A stretch of 64,000 nt of DNA, from contig NZ_CP108462.1 in the NCBI RefSeq assembly GCF_036226365.1, positions 6,790,501 to 6,854,500 of the forward strand, given 5' to 3'. A model generated the notes under the pieces. That model made no database searches, was not told the origin of the DNA, and saw only the letters and a program-made list of their open reading frames with translations. Position 1 is the first letter of the stretch; every line of letters starts with the position of its first letter. This DNA is from Streptomyces sp. NBC_01262 (GTDB taxonomy: Bacteria > Actinomycetota > Actinomycetes > Streptomycetales > Streptomycetaceae). Below, one piece after another: positions 26,793 to 34,796 of the stretch. Position numbers and translations under genes: made by a program.

Positions 26793-27884
26793 GTGAACGC
26801 ACCAGCGGGCCCGGCAAAGCCGCCCGCAGTAAAGCTCAAAACCCGCAAGCCGACGGGGATCGTCCCATGGCCTCTCCTGCTCATTGAGGGCGAGGAGGGC
26901 GCCGGCAAGAGCTATGCAGCCGCCGAGTTCTCCAGTAGTGCCCGCATCGGGCAGATGTACTGGATCGACCTCGACGAGGGGTCGGCCGACGAGTACGCGG
27001 CCATCGAGGGTGCCGACTACGAGGTCATTGACCACGACGGAACGTACCGAGACATCCTCGAACAGGTGGAAGCCGTGCACGCCGAGGCCCGGCGCGCGGC
27101 AGCAGCGGGGGAACCTCCGGTCGTCCTGACCATCGACTCGGGGTCGGCCCTGTGGCGGATGCTCACCAACTGGACTTACGAGCGGGGCCGCCGAACAAAG
27201 AAGAACCGGGCGCTGCTCCAGGAGGACCCGGACGCGGCGTACGACATCGGCCGGAACCTGTGGAACGACGCCACGGAGCGGTGGAACAGGATCATCTACC
27301 TGTTGCGCACGCTGCCTGGAATCGCCATCGTGCTGGCCCGCGGTAAGCAGGTCAGCGCGACGGACGACAACGGCCAGCCGATCCAGAACAAGAGCGAGTG
27401 GAAGGTGTCGGCCCAGAAAGACCTGGGCTTCGATTCGTCGTGCTGGGTGCGCATGAAGCGCAACGCTGACCCGCAGGTCATCAAAGTCCGGTCACTGCGG
27501 ATGCGTGTCGATCAGCGGAAGCCGCTGACGCTTCGGGATTTCACCATCGAGGACCTGGTCTTCAACAGGCTGGGCTGCTCCGTCCAGTCCCAGCCGCGCA
27601 TCATGCCCGCGCTCGTCGGCGACCTCGTACAGCCCTGGCTCGCCCGCATCGCCGGGCTCACGGACAGGAAGCAACTTGAGGCGCTGTGGCGTGCCGTCCC
27701 GGATCCGGTGAACCGCCTCAGCCACGACGAGATCCTCACCGTCCGGGCCGCCGCCGAACAGAGAGCCGCCGAACTCGACAGTCCGAGACGGGAGATGGGG
27801 GACGGCCCGCTGTCCGACGCCGACAAGCTCCGTGCCGCAGCCCAGCGCAAGGCCGCCGAGCAGGACGCGGACGCCGAGCAGTGA
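26793..27884 (+). CDS. Phage P-loop ATPase, Sak4/RecA-like recombination protein
   Basis: GTG 26793 is 7 nt after GACCTCTTGGAG (26774-26785); 363 residues. Walker A is IEGEEGAGKS with Lys39, Walker B is VVLTIDS with Asp115. The length and the partnership with a RecB/Cas4-like exonuclease next door fit the AAA_24/Sak4 single-strand annealing ATPases of phages. The C-terminal about 100 residues are charged and probably disordered. Confidence 0.75.
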   Translation: MNAPAGPAKPPAVKLKTRKPTGIVPWPLLLIEGEEGAGKSYAAAEFSSSARIGQMYWIDLDEGSADEYAAIEGADYEVIDHDGTYRDILEQVEAVHAEARRAAAAGEPPVVLTIDSGSALWRMLTNWTYERGRRTKKNRALLQEDPDAAYDIGRNLWNDATERWNRIIYLLRTLPGIAIVLARGKQVSATDDNGQPIQNKSEWKVSAQKDLGFDSSCWVRMKRNADPQVIKVRSLRMRVDQRKPLTLRDFTIEDLVFNRLGCSVQSQPRIMPALVGDLVQPWLARIAGLTDRKQLEALWRAVPDPVNRLSHDEILTVRAAAEQRAAELDSPRREMGDGPLSDADKLRAAAQRKAAEQDADAEQ

Positions 27885-27915
27885 CCGGCCCACACTCACC
27901 TCTTGGAGAACTCCC

Positions 27916-29043
27916 ATGTCCGTAGCCACCGTTGACGGTGTCGCACCCTCCATCTGGGATGCCGCACACGACGTGGACGCCCGCCGCCCCCGTTCCCGTC
28001 AGACCCAGCTCGGCGCGTCCGACACCGTGTGCGGCCGACGCGCCGCCTACATCCTGCACGGCGTCACACCGACCGATCACCCCGACAAGCGAGCCGCGAT
28101 CCTCGGCACGTTCATCCACTACGGGCTGCTGGAGTCGGCGCGCACGGAGTACGGATGGCTGGTGGAGCGCAGCGTCCAGGACGACCTGATCCGGGGGCAC
28201 GTCGATGTCGTACAACTCGACGCGGCCACCGCCGCTCGCCTGCCCGCTCGACACAGACCGGCGATACCCGCCGATGTGCTCACCGTGGAGGACGTGAAGA
28301 CCAAGTCCACGTATCTGTGGGACCGCGTCCTTCGCTACGGTGCCACAGCCGCCGAGCTGCGACAGGTCCACCTGTACGCGGGCGCGCTGTCGGAGGCCGG
28401 GTTCGAGGACATTCCCGGCCAGCGATACCTGTCCCGCCTGGGGCCGCTGGACATCGGCCGCCTCCGCTTCCGCTTCATCAACCGCGACAGCGGCGCGGAG
28501 CACGTTCAGGAGATCGCCTTCGACCCCCAGCGCGCGGCAGAGGCCCAGTGGTGGGTGGAGCGTGTGCGCGAGACTGGCAGCCCCGAGGAGATGCCCCGCG
28601 ACTTCAACGGCCCAGGTCTGGACGCCATCTGCGGCTACTGCCCGTTCCGCTCCCTGTGCTGGCCCGGGACAGCTCCGGGCGTGCCCGAGCAGACGGCGCT
28701 CATCCGCAACGACGCCGACCGCGAACAGGCGCTGATCGACTACGTGAATGGACACGAGCTCTCCAGCGAGGGCGAAAGGACCAAGAAGTTCGCGCGCAAG
28801 AAGCTCGACCGGTCCCCGGAGGGGATCTACGGCCCCAACAGGCTGTCCTGGCGCGGAGGCAACGACGAGGAGAAGGACGACGTGGAGGCGATGGTCGACC
28901 TGCACGAGATCGCTGGAATCCCGGTCCCGATGACGCCGGACGTCAACCGCATGGTCAAGAACCTCAAGGACGCAGGACTGGCGATCCCTCGGCGGAAGAC
29001 CGGCAAGAAGACACCCGCGGTCATCAACATCGCGCCGGCCTGA
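27916..29043 (+). CDS. Cas4/RecB-like PD-(D/E)XK exonuclease with Fe-S cysteines
   Basis: ATG 27916, 7 nt after CACCTCTTGGAG (27897-27908); 375 residues. Four cysteines, Cys39 and Cys239-x2-Cys242-x5-Cys248, match the iron-sulphur clamp of Cas4/AddB nucleases. The nuclease core is GHVDVVQLD followed by VLTVEDVKTKS (D...ExxK-type). With the ATPase before it this forms a phage recombination pair. Confidence 0.82.
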   Translation: MSVATVDGVAPSIWDAAHDVDARRPRSRQTQLGASDTVCGRRAAYILHGVTPTDHPDKRAAILGTFIHYGLLESARTEYGWLVERSVQDDLIRGHVDVVQLDAATAARLPARHRPAIPADVLTVEDVKTKSTYLWDRVLRYGATAAELRQVHLYAGALSEAGFEDIPGQRYLSRLGPLDIGRLRFRFINRDSGAEHVQEIAFDPQRAAEAQWWVERVRETGSPEEMPRDFNGPGLDAICGYCPFRSLCWPGTAPGVPEQTALIRNDADREQALIDYVNGHELSSEGERTKKFARKKLDRSPEGIYGPNRLSWRGGNDEEKDDVEAMVDLHEIAGIPVPMTPDVNRMVKNLKDAGLAIPRRKTGKKTPAVINIAPA

Positions 29044-29063
29044 CCCGACCCCGATGAGTCTCA

Positions 29064-29091
29064 GCCCCGCCCGGGAGCGACCGGGCGGGGC
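29064..29091 (+). terminator. GC-rich hairpin after the exonuclease gene
   Basis: Perfect 11-bp stem GCCCCGCCCGG/CCGGGCGGGGC with a 6-nt loop, 21 bp after the stop. No T-run, so termination strength is uncertain. Confidence 0.6.
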
Positions 29092-29132
29092 ACCCCGTCC
29101 TGCCGCCGTGCCTGTACCGCCCAAGGGGAACC

Positions 29133-30113
29133 GTGTCCATCCAACTGATGATCGCTGCGGCGTACTTGCCGCCTGACGTGCTCAGCCAGAGCCAGAAACT
29201 CGCCCTCATGAAGATCGCGGACAGTGCCGACGACGAGACGCGCCTCGCACGCCCCGGCCTTACCCGCCTCGCGGCCTGGGTCGGCGTGACCGACAAGCGC
29301 GCCATCACCATCGTCACGGAGCTGATAGCCAAAGGGCTTGTCGAGCGCGTGGAGATCGGCAAGGCGTCACGCGCTGCGGTTTACCGGGTCTTCCCTCTCG
29401 GGGTACCGCCCACGCCGACCACGCTGGAACTCAAGGAGCGACTGGAGGCCCGCAAGGCCGCTCCGAAGAACGCCAACAAGGCCCGCCCCGGAGTGACGCG
29501 TTCGGCGCCCGCAAAGCCTGCGATGACCTATCAGGACATCGAAAACCGTGAGGCCGCCCGCCGAGAGAAGGTCGAATCTTCGCAGGTCGAGGCTGGGTTC
29601 CACGCGGGGAACCCAGGTGAGGAGGCAGGGTTCCACGCGGGGAACCCAGATGGGCAGGACGACCGGGTTTCACCGGTGGAACCCGGTGAGTTTCACGGGG
29701 GGAACCCACTGGGTTCCAGCGGTGGAACCCCTTCCTTTCCTGGTTCTTCCTCTGTCCTTCCTTTCCCCCCTACCCCCACGGCTGACGCCGCAGGGGAGCC
29801 CGTGTCCGCTCCAACAGACGGCTCTGCCTCGGAGCACGGGGAGCCATCAAGGGGCTGCACGAAGCACCGAGGGCGCCCCGCTGCCTCCTGTCGTGGGTGC
29901 GGCACCAACCTGCGCGCGGGACGCCGGAGGGAGCAGGTGGAGGCCAAGGAGGAGGAGCACCGGGAGCACGGGCGCTTCTGGGATGAGTGGCACGAGGACG
30001 CCGCCAGGCGCCGCCAACGGGTCGAGGAGCACCCGGAGGCGACCGAAGACGCGCGCAGAGCTGCGCGCGAGGCCGTACGGGCGCGAAGGGACGGCGGCCA
30101 GCGAAAAACTTAG
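29133..30113 (+). CDS. Replication initiation protein (helix-turn-helix) with embedded origin
   Basis: GTG 29133 after AAGGGGAA; 326 residues. Residues about 15-85 form a helix-turn-helix domain (LSQSQKLALMKIADSADDETRLARPGLTRLAAWVGVTDKRAITIVTELIAKGLVERV) like phage replication initiators. About 155-215 is a low-complexity Gly/Asn/Pro linker encoded by the iteron array. A CxxH...CxxC ribbon (CTKHRGRPAASCRGCG) follows, then a charged coiled coil. No helicase is visible nearby, so host DnaB recruitment is likely. Confidence 0.75.
   Translation: MSIQLMIAAAYLPPDVLSQSQKLALMKIADSADDETRLARPGLTRLAAWVGVTDKRAITIVTELIAKGLVERVEIGKASRAAVYRVFPLGVPPTPTTLELKERLEARKAAPKNANKARPGVTRSAPAKPAMTYQDIENREAARREKVESSQVEAGFHAGNPGEEAGFHAGNPDGQDDRVSPVEPGEFHGGNPLGSSGGTPSFPGSSSVLPFPPTPTADAAGEPVSAPTDGSASEHGEPSRGCTKHRGRPAASCRGCGTNLRAGRRREQVEAKEEEHREHGRFWDEWHEDAARRRQRVEEHPEATEDARRAAREAVRARRDGGQRKT
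29595..29776. repeat. Five palindromic 20-bp iterons plus pyrimidine tract: candidate replication origin
   Basis: Units lie at 29595-29614, 29628-29647, 29665-29684, 29688-29707 and 29711-29730. The first two are identical, GGGTTCCACGCGGGGAACCC. The others keep the GGGTT(C/T)C...GGAACCC arms; the fourth is the most degenerate. A nearly pure pyrimidine run follows (29731-29776, interrupted only by a few G/A). Iterons inside the initiator gene next to a biased strand recall the lambda O-gene origin. Confidence 0.75.
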
Positions 30114-30142
30114 GCTCCCGAAAGAAAATTTCACCAGGAATA

Positions 30143-30203
30143 TGGACATCCCTGGCAATGCATATAGAATAGAACCATAAAGAGCGGGAGAGGCCCCCTC
30201 TTT
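30143..30203 (+). promoter_or_regulatory. Early promoter P2 with leader hairpin
   Basis: TGGACA (30143-30148), 16-nt spacer, TAGAAT (30165-30170) in the block TGCATATAGAATAGAACCAT. The leader AAAGAG...CTCTTT with inner GGG/CCC (30179-30203) folds into a hairpin just before the ribosome site of 30219. Confidence 0.75.
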
Positions 30204-30218
30204 AATCAGGAGGACGAC

Positions 30219-30668
30219 ATGAACTACCTGCCCATCCTTCGTCGCGGACATAAGGGCGCGCTCATGCTCGACAGCACTAGCGCCGCCCATGAGCAGATCC
30301 GCAGCCTCGCCGACCTCTACCGTCAAGATCCCGAGGGTGTCGGCGACATGCTCATCCAGATCGCCGACCTCAAGGATCGGGTCGAGTGTGAGCGTGAACT
30401 CGACGGACTCGGGCATGCCGAGCATGTGCGGGACGAGATCGTCGGCGAACTCCTCGATGACATCGGCGGCGCGAGGGTCCACCTCGACCACCGCGCGAAC
30501 CACCGGGCACTCATGCAGGCCCGCGACCTTGCCCATCAGGCGATGCACATCGCGGGGGCGGCCCAGCGGCGCGCCGAGGAGCTGGCGGTGCTGACCGCGG
30601 TCGCCCGGCAGGTGCGGGAGGAGCGGCGCAAGTCCCCGCGCCTGGTGGTCGTCACTGGCTGGTGGTGA
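30219..30668 (+). CDS. Unassigned early protein (149 aa, helical)
   Basis: ATG 30219 with AGGAGG 6 nt upstream, first gene after promoter P2. The product is almost entirely helical, with many Asp/Glu/Arg and conserved-looking heptads (EQIRSLADLYRQDPEGVGDMLIQIADLKDRVE ... ALMQARDLAHQAMHIAGAAQRRAEELAVL). No known family recognised. Confidence 0.6.
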   Translation: MNYLPILRRGHKGALMLDSTSAAHEQIRSLADLYRQDPEGVGDMLIQIADLKDRVECERELDGLGHAEHVRDEIVGELLDDIGGARVHLDHRANHRALMQARDLAHQAMHIAGAAQRRAEELAVLTAVARQVREERRKSPRLVVVTGWW

Positions 30669-30682
30669 GTGCGTCGAGGCGC

Positions 30683-30704
30683 ATCTATCTGACCATAGAT
30701 AGAT
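30683..30704. promoter_or_regulatory. Inverted repeat ATCTATC/GATAGAT before the 30753 gene
   Basis: Seven-base arms at 30683-30689 and 30698-30704 with an 8-nt spacer. The right arm is part of GATAGATCCCAAC, matching GATAGATTCCAAC at 26376. It could be an operator or leader hairpin for the genes that follow. Confidence 0.45.
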
Positions 30705-30752
30705 CCCAACTCTGTACTGTTGATCGGCACAAGACCTCTTGGAGACGGAACT

Positions 30753-31343
30753 GTGAGCATCGACCCCGCGCGCATGGCCCCGATGCCCGTGCACCGCGAC
30801 ACCGACGACCCGCTGTGGCGGAAGCTGTGGAGCGCGTACGAGCCCGTCATCACCGCCCTGCGCCGCATCCCGCTCGTCACCAACGTCGAGACCAGCGGCG
30901 GCATGTTCGGCATCACGACCGAACTCACTGACGGCTCGTACCTGTGGATCTCCTCGGTCGAGGAGCTGCCCATTGACCCGAGCGAGGCGAAGGGCTTCCA
31001 CGTCAAGCGAGTCCACGACGACACCCCGACCATTGACGAGATCGTCTACGACTCCACCCTGGACGGGGAGCAGTCCGAGCACGGCAACAACGTCGTCCCC
31101 CTTGTCCAGGCGATCGTCGCCTTCGTCACCGAGCGGCACCTCGCGCTCCGCCTCACGGCGGAGGAGACCGGCAAGCGCCGCTGCGCCTGCGTCATGGCCC
31201 ATCCGCAGGACGACGACGAGCGAGCCCGGGTCCGAGCCGCGCTGGACAACGCACTCGCGACCGGCGACGCCCACGCGGTGTTCGTCGCCTGCATGCAGCT
31301 CCTGCCGCCCTGCCCGGCTCGCTATGAGGTGGTGGCGCGGTGA
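30753..31343 (+). CDS. Unassigned early protein (196 aa)
   Basis: GTG 30753, 8 nt after GACCTCTTGGAG (30733-30744). The middle of the protein is a compact alpha/beta region (GGMFGITTELTDGSYLWISSVEELP ... GFHVKRVHDDTPTIDEIVYDSTLDG). The C-terminus contains a paired-Cys motif (RRCACVM) and helices. No family recognised. The stop overlaps the next small gene by GTGA. Confidence 0.58.
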   Translation: MSIDPARMAPMPVHRDTDDPLWRKLWSAYEPVITALRRIPLVTNVETSGGMFGITTELTDGSYLWISSVEELPIDPSEAKGFHVKRVHDDTPTIDEIVYDSTLDGEQSEHGNNVVPLVQAIVAFVTERHLALRLTAEETGKRRCACVMAHPQDDDERARVRAALDNALATGDAHAVFVACMQLLPPCPARYEVVAR

Positions 31344-31504
31344 GCGCGACGACCGTGACGTCCGCGTTGCTTGCGCTCGCCCTGGGCGTCGGCGCCGGCC
31401 TCGCTGTGCTCGTCATCGAAGAACTCCGCTGGGAGGCCCGCAGGCGGGTCCCGCGCTGCATGACCTGCGGCGAAGTCCACCGCCTCCACGCCGCCCACCG
31501 CTGA
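31340..31504 (+). CDS. Small membrane protein with Cys/His tail (54 aa)
   Basis: GTG 31340 overlaps the previous stop. A hydrophobic N-terminal segment (SALLALALGVGAGLAVLVIEEL) is followed by a basic stretch and CMTCGEVHRLHAAH, a CxxC...HxxH-like arrangement that could bind metal. Coupling to the preceding gene supports expression. Confidence 0.55.
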   Translation: MSATTVTSALLALALGVGAGLAVLVIEELRWEARRRVPRCMTCGEVHRLHAAHR

Positions 31505-31509
31505 CCGCG

Positions 31510-31554
31510 CTGCCCGGCCCGGTTTTGGGCCGGGCAGTCGCAGACCTCTTGGAG
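31510..31554 (+). terminator. Hairpin plus GACCTCTTGGAG cassette
   Basis: Perfect 11-bp stem CTGCCCGGCCC/GGGCCGGGCAG (31510-31537) six bases after a stop, then GACCTCTTGGAG (31543-31554) leading into GTG 31563. The same hairpin-then-motif order recurs at 25486, 32058 and 41033. Confidence 0.65.
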
Positions 31555-31562
31555 AACACCCC

Positions 31563-32045
31563 GTGGGAAACGACGTCTACATCCAGACCCCCGACGGCAA
31601 GCCCGCCGAAGGGGCCGGGAACTACTTCCGGTTTGCCTACACCGCGTTGCCGCGCACCCTCGACGCGATGAACAACTTCGGGATGCTCGTCGAGCTGCCC
31701 ATCCCCTCCTACCCGCAGTTGTCCGCCTACGGGCTGGCAGGCGTGGACCTCCGGCCCGGCGTCAAACATGACGCGAGCACGGCGAATCTCATCGCCGAGT
31801 TTCGGACCGCGTACCACGCAGTCAAGGACGCCTCCGAGGCAGTGCCGACCGGCATCCCCAGGTACAAGCTCGACTCCAACGACGGCTTCCTTGTGACGGT
31901 CGCCGAGATCACCGCTGCCCTCACCACGTACGGCGCCCACCCGGGCGTGGCCATCGCCGAGATGCCCGTGGGCGACCCGACGTGGGGGAACTGGATCGCC
32001 TTCCTGCGCCGCGCGCAGGCACACAGCGGCCTCCGCACTCACTGA
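31563..32045 (+). CDS. Unassigned early protein (160 aa)
   Basis: GTG 31563, 8 nt after the GACCTCTTGGAG motif. The opening GNDVYIQTPDGKPAEGAGNYFRFAYTALPRTLDAMNNFGMLVE and the closing GDPTWGNWIAFLRRAQAHSGLRTH have the compact look of small phage proteins, but no function is known to me. Confidence 0.58.
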   Translation: MGNDVYIQTPDGKPAEGAGNYFRFAYTALPRTLDAMNNFGMLVELPIPSYPQLSAYGLAGVDLRPGVKHDASTANLIAEFRTAYHAVKDASEAVPTGIPRYKLDSNDGFLVTVAEITAALTTYGAHPGVAIAEMPVGDPTWGNWIAFLRRAQAHSGLRTH

Positions 32046-32057
32046 TCTCAGCCGCTG

Positions 32058-32101
32058 CCCGGCCCCGCGACGCGGGGCCGGGACCTGCAAACCTCTTGGA
32101 G
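32058..32101 (+). terminator. Hairpin plus AACCTCTTGGAG cassette
   Basis: Near-continuous palindrome CCCGGCCCCGCG-A-CGCGGGGCCGGG (32058-32082) follows the previous stop by 12 bases, then AACCTCTTGGAG (32090-32101) before the methyltransferase start at 32116. Confidence 0.65.
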
Positions 32102-32115
32102 ACCCGACCACCACC

Positions 32116-33621
32116 ATGGCCACCTTTATCGACCTGCTGTGCGGTGCCGGCGGCAGTAGCACCGGGCTCGTCGAAGCCGGGCACGAACTGATCCTCGGTA
32201 TCAACCATTGGCGCTTGGCGATCGAGACGCACGCTGCCAACCACCCCAAGTGCGAACACGCCGTCATGAGCCTCACCGACGGCTTCCCGATGCGCATGCT
32301 GCCCAATGCCGACGCCCTATGGGCATCTGTCATCTGCACCGAGATCAGCCCCGCGGGCGGGAAGCCCCGAGAGACGAACCAGCTGGACCTGCTGGACCTG
32401 TTGCAAGAGGAACGCGACGAGTGGGAGTCCCTGACCAAGGACGCCTTCGAGGCAACCCGCGTCACCGCCTGGTGCGTCGTACGAGCCGCTGAGGCGAAGC
32501 GGTTCAAGGCCATCGTCGTCGAGAACGTTGTCGAATTCGGCCTCGACTGGATCCTGTTCATGACGTGGCTCCAAGCCATGGAACTGCTCGGATACCGGTA
32601 CCAGATCGTGTGCGTCAGCAGTGCCCACGTCGGTGACGACGTCAACCTGCGCGCCCCACAGTGGCGTGACCGGATGTACGTGGTCTTCACCCTCAAGACC
32701 ATGCGCAAGCCCGACCTGGAGCCCAGGCCGCTCGCTCCCTGCGTCGACTGCGGTGAGGACGTGCACGCGGTCCAGTCGTGGACCAAGACCGAGGGCCTGC
32801 GCATCGGGAAGTACCGGCGCGACTACATCTACCGCTGCCCCAACACCCGCTGCCGCCACGCCATGGTCGAACCGTACGTACGCCCGGCCAGCGACATCAT
32901 CGACTTCAGCGACCTCGGGAAACGGATCGGCGACCGCAAGAAGCCCCTCGCGGACACCACCATGGACCGCATCCGCGCGGGCCGTCGCAAGTTCCCCTGG
33001 CGCCCCTACTCGATCTCGCTCACCCACGGCAAGGACGGTGGGGACAGGGCGTACGCAGTCGAGGACCGGCCCATGCCCGCGCGGACGGTGAAACAGGGCG
33101 ACGCGCTCCTGGTGCCGACCGGCGGCTCATGGAACACCGACGCCGTCCCCCTCAACGTGCCAATGCGTACTCGCACCACCCGCGAGAGCGAAGCCCTCCT
33201 GACGATGGACCCGTTCATCATCGAGTACCGCAACCACGCCACCGCCAGCCCCGCGAGCGACCCGCTCAGCGTCGTCACCGCACAGGGCAACCACCACGGC
33301 CTTGTCACCCACGCCGACACAGTGCCCGACCGCGCGCGGAACACCCTCGTCGTGCCGTACCGCAAAGCCGCGGTGAAGACGGCCGCCGAACCCGTCCATA
33401 CCCTCTCCACCCGCGACTCGGCCGCTCTGGTGCAAAACGCCCCGGACATCAACGACTGCTACTTCCGGATGCTCAAGCCCCGCGAACAGCTCGAAGGGCA
33501 GCGGTTCCCCGCCAAGTACGTCGTCTACGGCAACCAGGCTGAGCAGACCGCGCAGGCAGGCAACGCGGTCTCGGTCAACGTCGCTCGGTGGATCGGCCAG
33601 CGATTGGAGCCCGTCCTGTGA
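32116..33621 (+). CDS. DNA cytosine-5 methyltransferase
   Basis: 501 residues from ATG 32116. Motif I is FIDLLCGAGGSSTGL, motif VI AIVVENVVEFG, motif VIII-like APQWRDRMYVVF and motif X GNAVSVNVARWI. The catalytic cysteine is best placed at Cys74 in ASVICTEISPAGG, where most enzymes have a PCQ motif; the SPxCT-like variant occurs in phage enzymes. A Cys-rich insert (CVDCGEDVHAV ... YRCPNTRCRHAM) could bind zinc. There is no restriction partner, so self-protection of phage DNA is the likely role. Overlaps WhiB by GTGA. Confidence 0.85.
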   Translation: MATFIDLLCGAGGSSTGLVEAGHELILGINHWRLAIETHAANHPKCEHAVMSLTDGFPMRMLPNADALWASVICTEISPAGGKPRETNQLDLLDLLQEERDEWESLTKDAFEATRVTAWCVVRAAEAKRFKAIVVENVVEFGLDWILFMTWLQAMELLGYRYQIVCVSSAHVGDDVNLRAPQWRDRMYVVFTLKTMRKPDLEPRPLAPCVDCGEDVHAVQSWTKTEGLRIGKYRRDYIYRCPNTRCRHAMVEPYVRPASDIIDFSDLGKRIGDRKKPLADTTMDRIRAGRRKFPWRPYSISLTHGKDGGDRAYAVEDRPMPARTVKQGDALLVPTGGSWNTDAVPLNVPMRTRTTRESEALLTMDPFIIEYRNHATASPASDPLSVVTAQGNHHGLVTHADTVPDRARNTLVVPYRKAAVKTAAEPVHTLSTRDSAALVQNAPDINDCYFRMLKPREQLEGQRFPAKYVVYGNQAEQTAQAGNAVSVNVARWIGQRLEPVL

Positions 33622-34073
33622 CCGGATCGAGAAGCAACCTGACCGGCACCCACGTCACCTCCCACGCCCCGTGCTTCGGCGACGAGGACTTCGCCGTCGC
33701 CGACGACAGATGGAAGAACGGCAAGGACCTGGTCGCCATCTGCGAACCCGTCCTTTACGTCTGCGGCGGCTGCCCATACCGGGCCGCCTGCATCCGGCAA
33801 GTCGTCCCAGCCAAGAGCGAGTTCACCGGTGTCTGCGGCGGTCGGATCTGGCTCAACGGCGTGATCGTCCACGAGCTGCCGGACGCCGACCCCAGCGAGC
33901 TGCCAGTCCCGGTCATCCGCAAGTCGTGCGGCACGGCCGCCGGATCGCGCGCTCACCGCAGGGCCGTAGAGCAGCAGTGCCCCCGGTGCTTGCCCTACTA
34001 CCGCCCCGGACCGAACCCGCTGGATGCAGAGGACCAGGCGGCGCAGCAGCTCGAACTCCCCGACGTCCCCTGA
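33618..34073 (+). CDS. WhiB-like Fe-S protein
   Basis: GTG 33618 overlaps the methyltransferase stop; 151 residues. Cys19, Cys49-x2-Cys52-x5-Cys58 reproduce the four-Cys WhiB layout, with an extra Cys42. The usual G[VI]WGG turn is GVCGG here (followed by RIW). A second Cys pair, QQCPRC, lies near residue 120. Phage WhiB proteins can interfere with host WhiB regulators; which host target is meant cannot be said. Confidence 0.72.
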   Translation: MTGSRSNLTGTHVTSHAPCFGDEDFAVADDRWKNGKDLVAICEPVLYVCGGCPYRAACIRQVVPAKSEFTGVCGGRIWLNGVIVHELPDADPSELPVPVIRKSCGTAAGSRAHRRAVEQQCPRCLPYYRPGPNPLDAEDQAAQQLELPDVP

Positions 34074-34092
34074 CCAACCGAGAGGAATCACA

Positions 34093-34362
34093 GTGCAACA
34101 ACTGACCGCAATATGCACCGGCACGCCAGACGGCTACCGGCTTCGAGTTCTGGCCGAGGACCACGACAGCGACCTGTTGGACCTCCCCCTCGACTGGGAC
34201 AGCTTCCGCCCGGCCAGCGCCGGTCACCGGCTGATCGAACACGGCTACATGATTCGACCTGACGCTCGAACCCCAGAGACGGTGAACGGCTGGCGAGAGG
34301 ACCCGGGCCAGCCCGATACCTGGTCCGTGCCTGTCATGCCGACGAACGGAGCAGCCCAGTGA
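34093..34362 (+). CDS. Unassigned early protein (89 aa)
   Basis: GTG 34093 after GAGAGGAATCA. A compact alpha/beta sequence (YRLRVLAEDHDSDLLDLPLDWDSFRPASAGHRLIEHGYMIRPDA...NGWREDPGQPDTWSVPV), rich in Asp. Overlaps the next start by GTGA. No family recognised. Confidence 0.55.
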   Translation: MQQLTAICTGTPDGYRLRVLAEDHDSDLLDLPLDWDSFRPASAGHRLIEHGYMIRPDARTPETVNGWREDPGQPDTWSVPVMPTNGAAQ

Positions 34363-34796
34363 CGCGCCCGATGGTCACCGAGCGCCTCGTCGAGGCGGTT
34401 GCCCACTGGACGGAAGGGCGCCACGACGAGGCCCAGGAGATCCTGGCGGACCTTGCGCGGACCGGGACACCCTCGCTGATGTACGGCGTCGCGACGGGGC
34501 TCGCGGTCATGGCGAAGGCCGCACTTGTGAAGATGCACGGACTCGATGGCGAGACGGTGTCCTGGATCATTCTGACCCCTGACGGCAGCCGCCCCGAGGA
34601 CAGCGTCCCGCCGCCGCACCTCTTCGCCGCACGCTTCATCACTGCGTTCGCCAACGGGGACATCGCGACCACGCTCGCACTTTACGGGGCCGCCTTCACC
34701 GCGCCCGACCCCGAACTGTGGCCCGCCTGCATGCAGATGCTGCTGGCAGCCACCGGTGAGGCAGTGCGCGCCGCCACCCCGGGGGATGACCGATGA
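34359..34796 (+). CDS. Unassigned early protein (145 aa)
   Basis: GTG 34359 in the previous stop, stop in the next start (ATGA): part of a tightly coupled run from 34093 to 35361. Mostly helical with a short strand pair (GETVSWIILTPDGSRP) in the middle. No recognised family or motif. Confidence 0.55.
   Translation: MTRPMVTERLVEAVAHWTEGRHDEAQEILADLARTGTPSLMYGVATGLAVMAKAALVKMHGLDGETVSWIILTPDGSRPEDSVPPPHLFAARFITAFANGDIATTLALYGAAFTAPDPELWPACMQMLLAATGEAVRAATPGDDR

Noticed and set aside
29595-29730. Possible CRISPR array
   Set aside because: Units are palindromic, spacing is only 3-17 bp between units, they lie in frame inside a replication gene, and no cas genes are nearby apart from a Cas4-like nuclease that belongs to the phage recombination pair.
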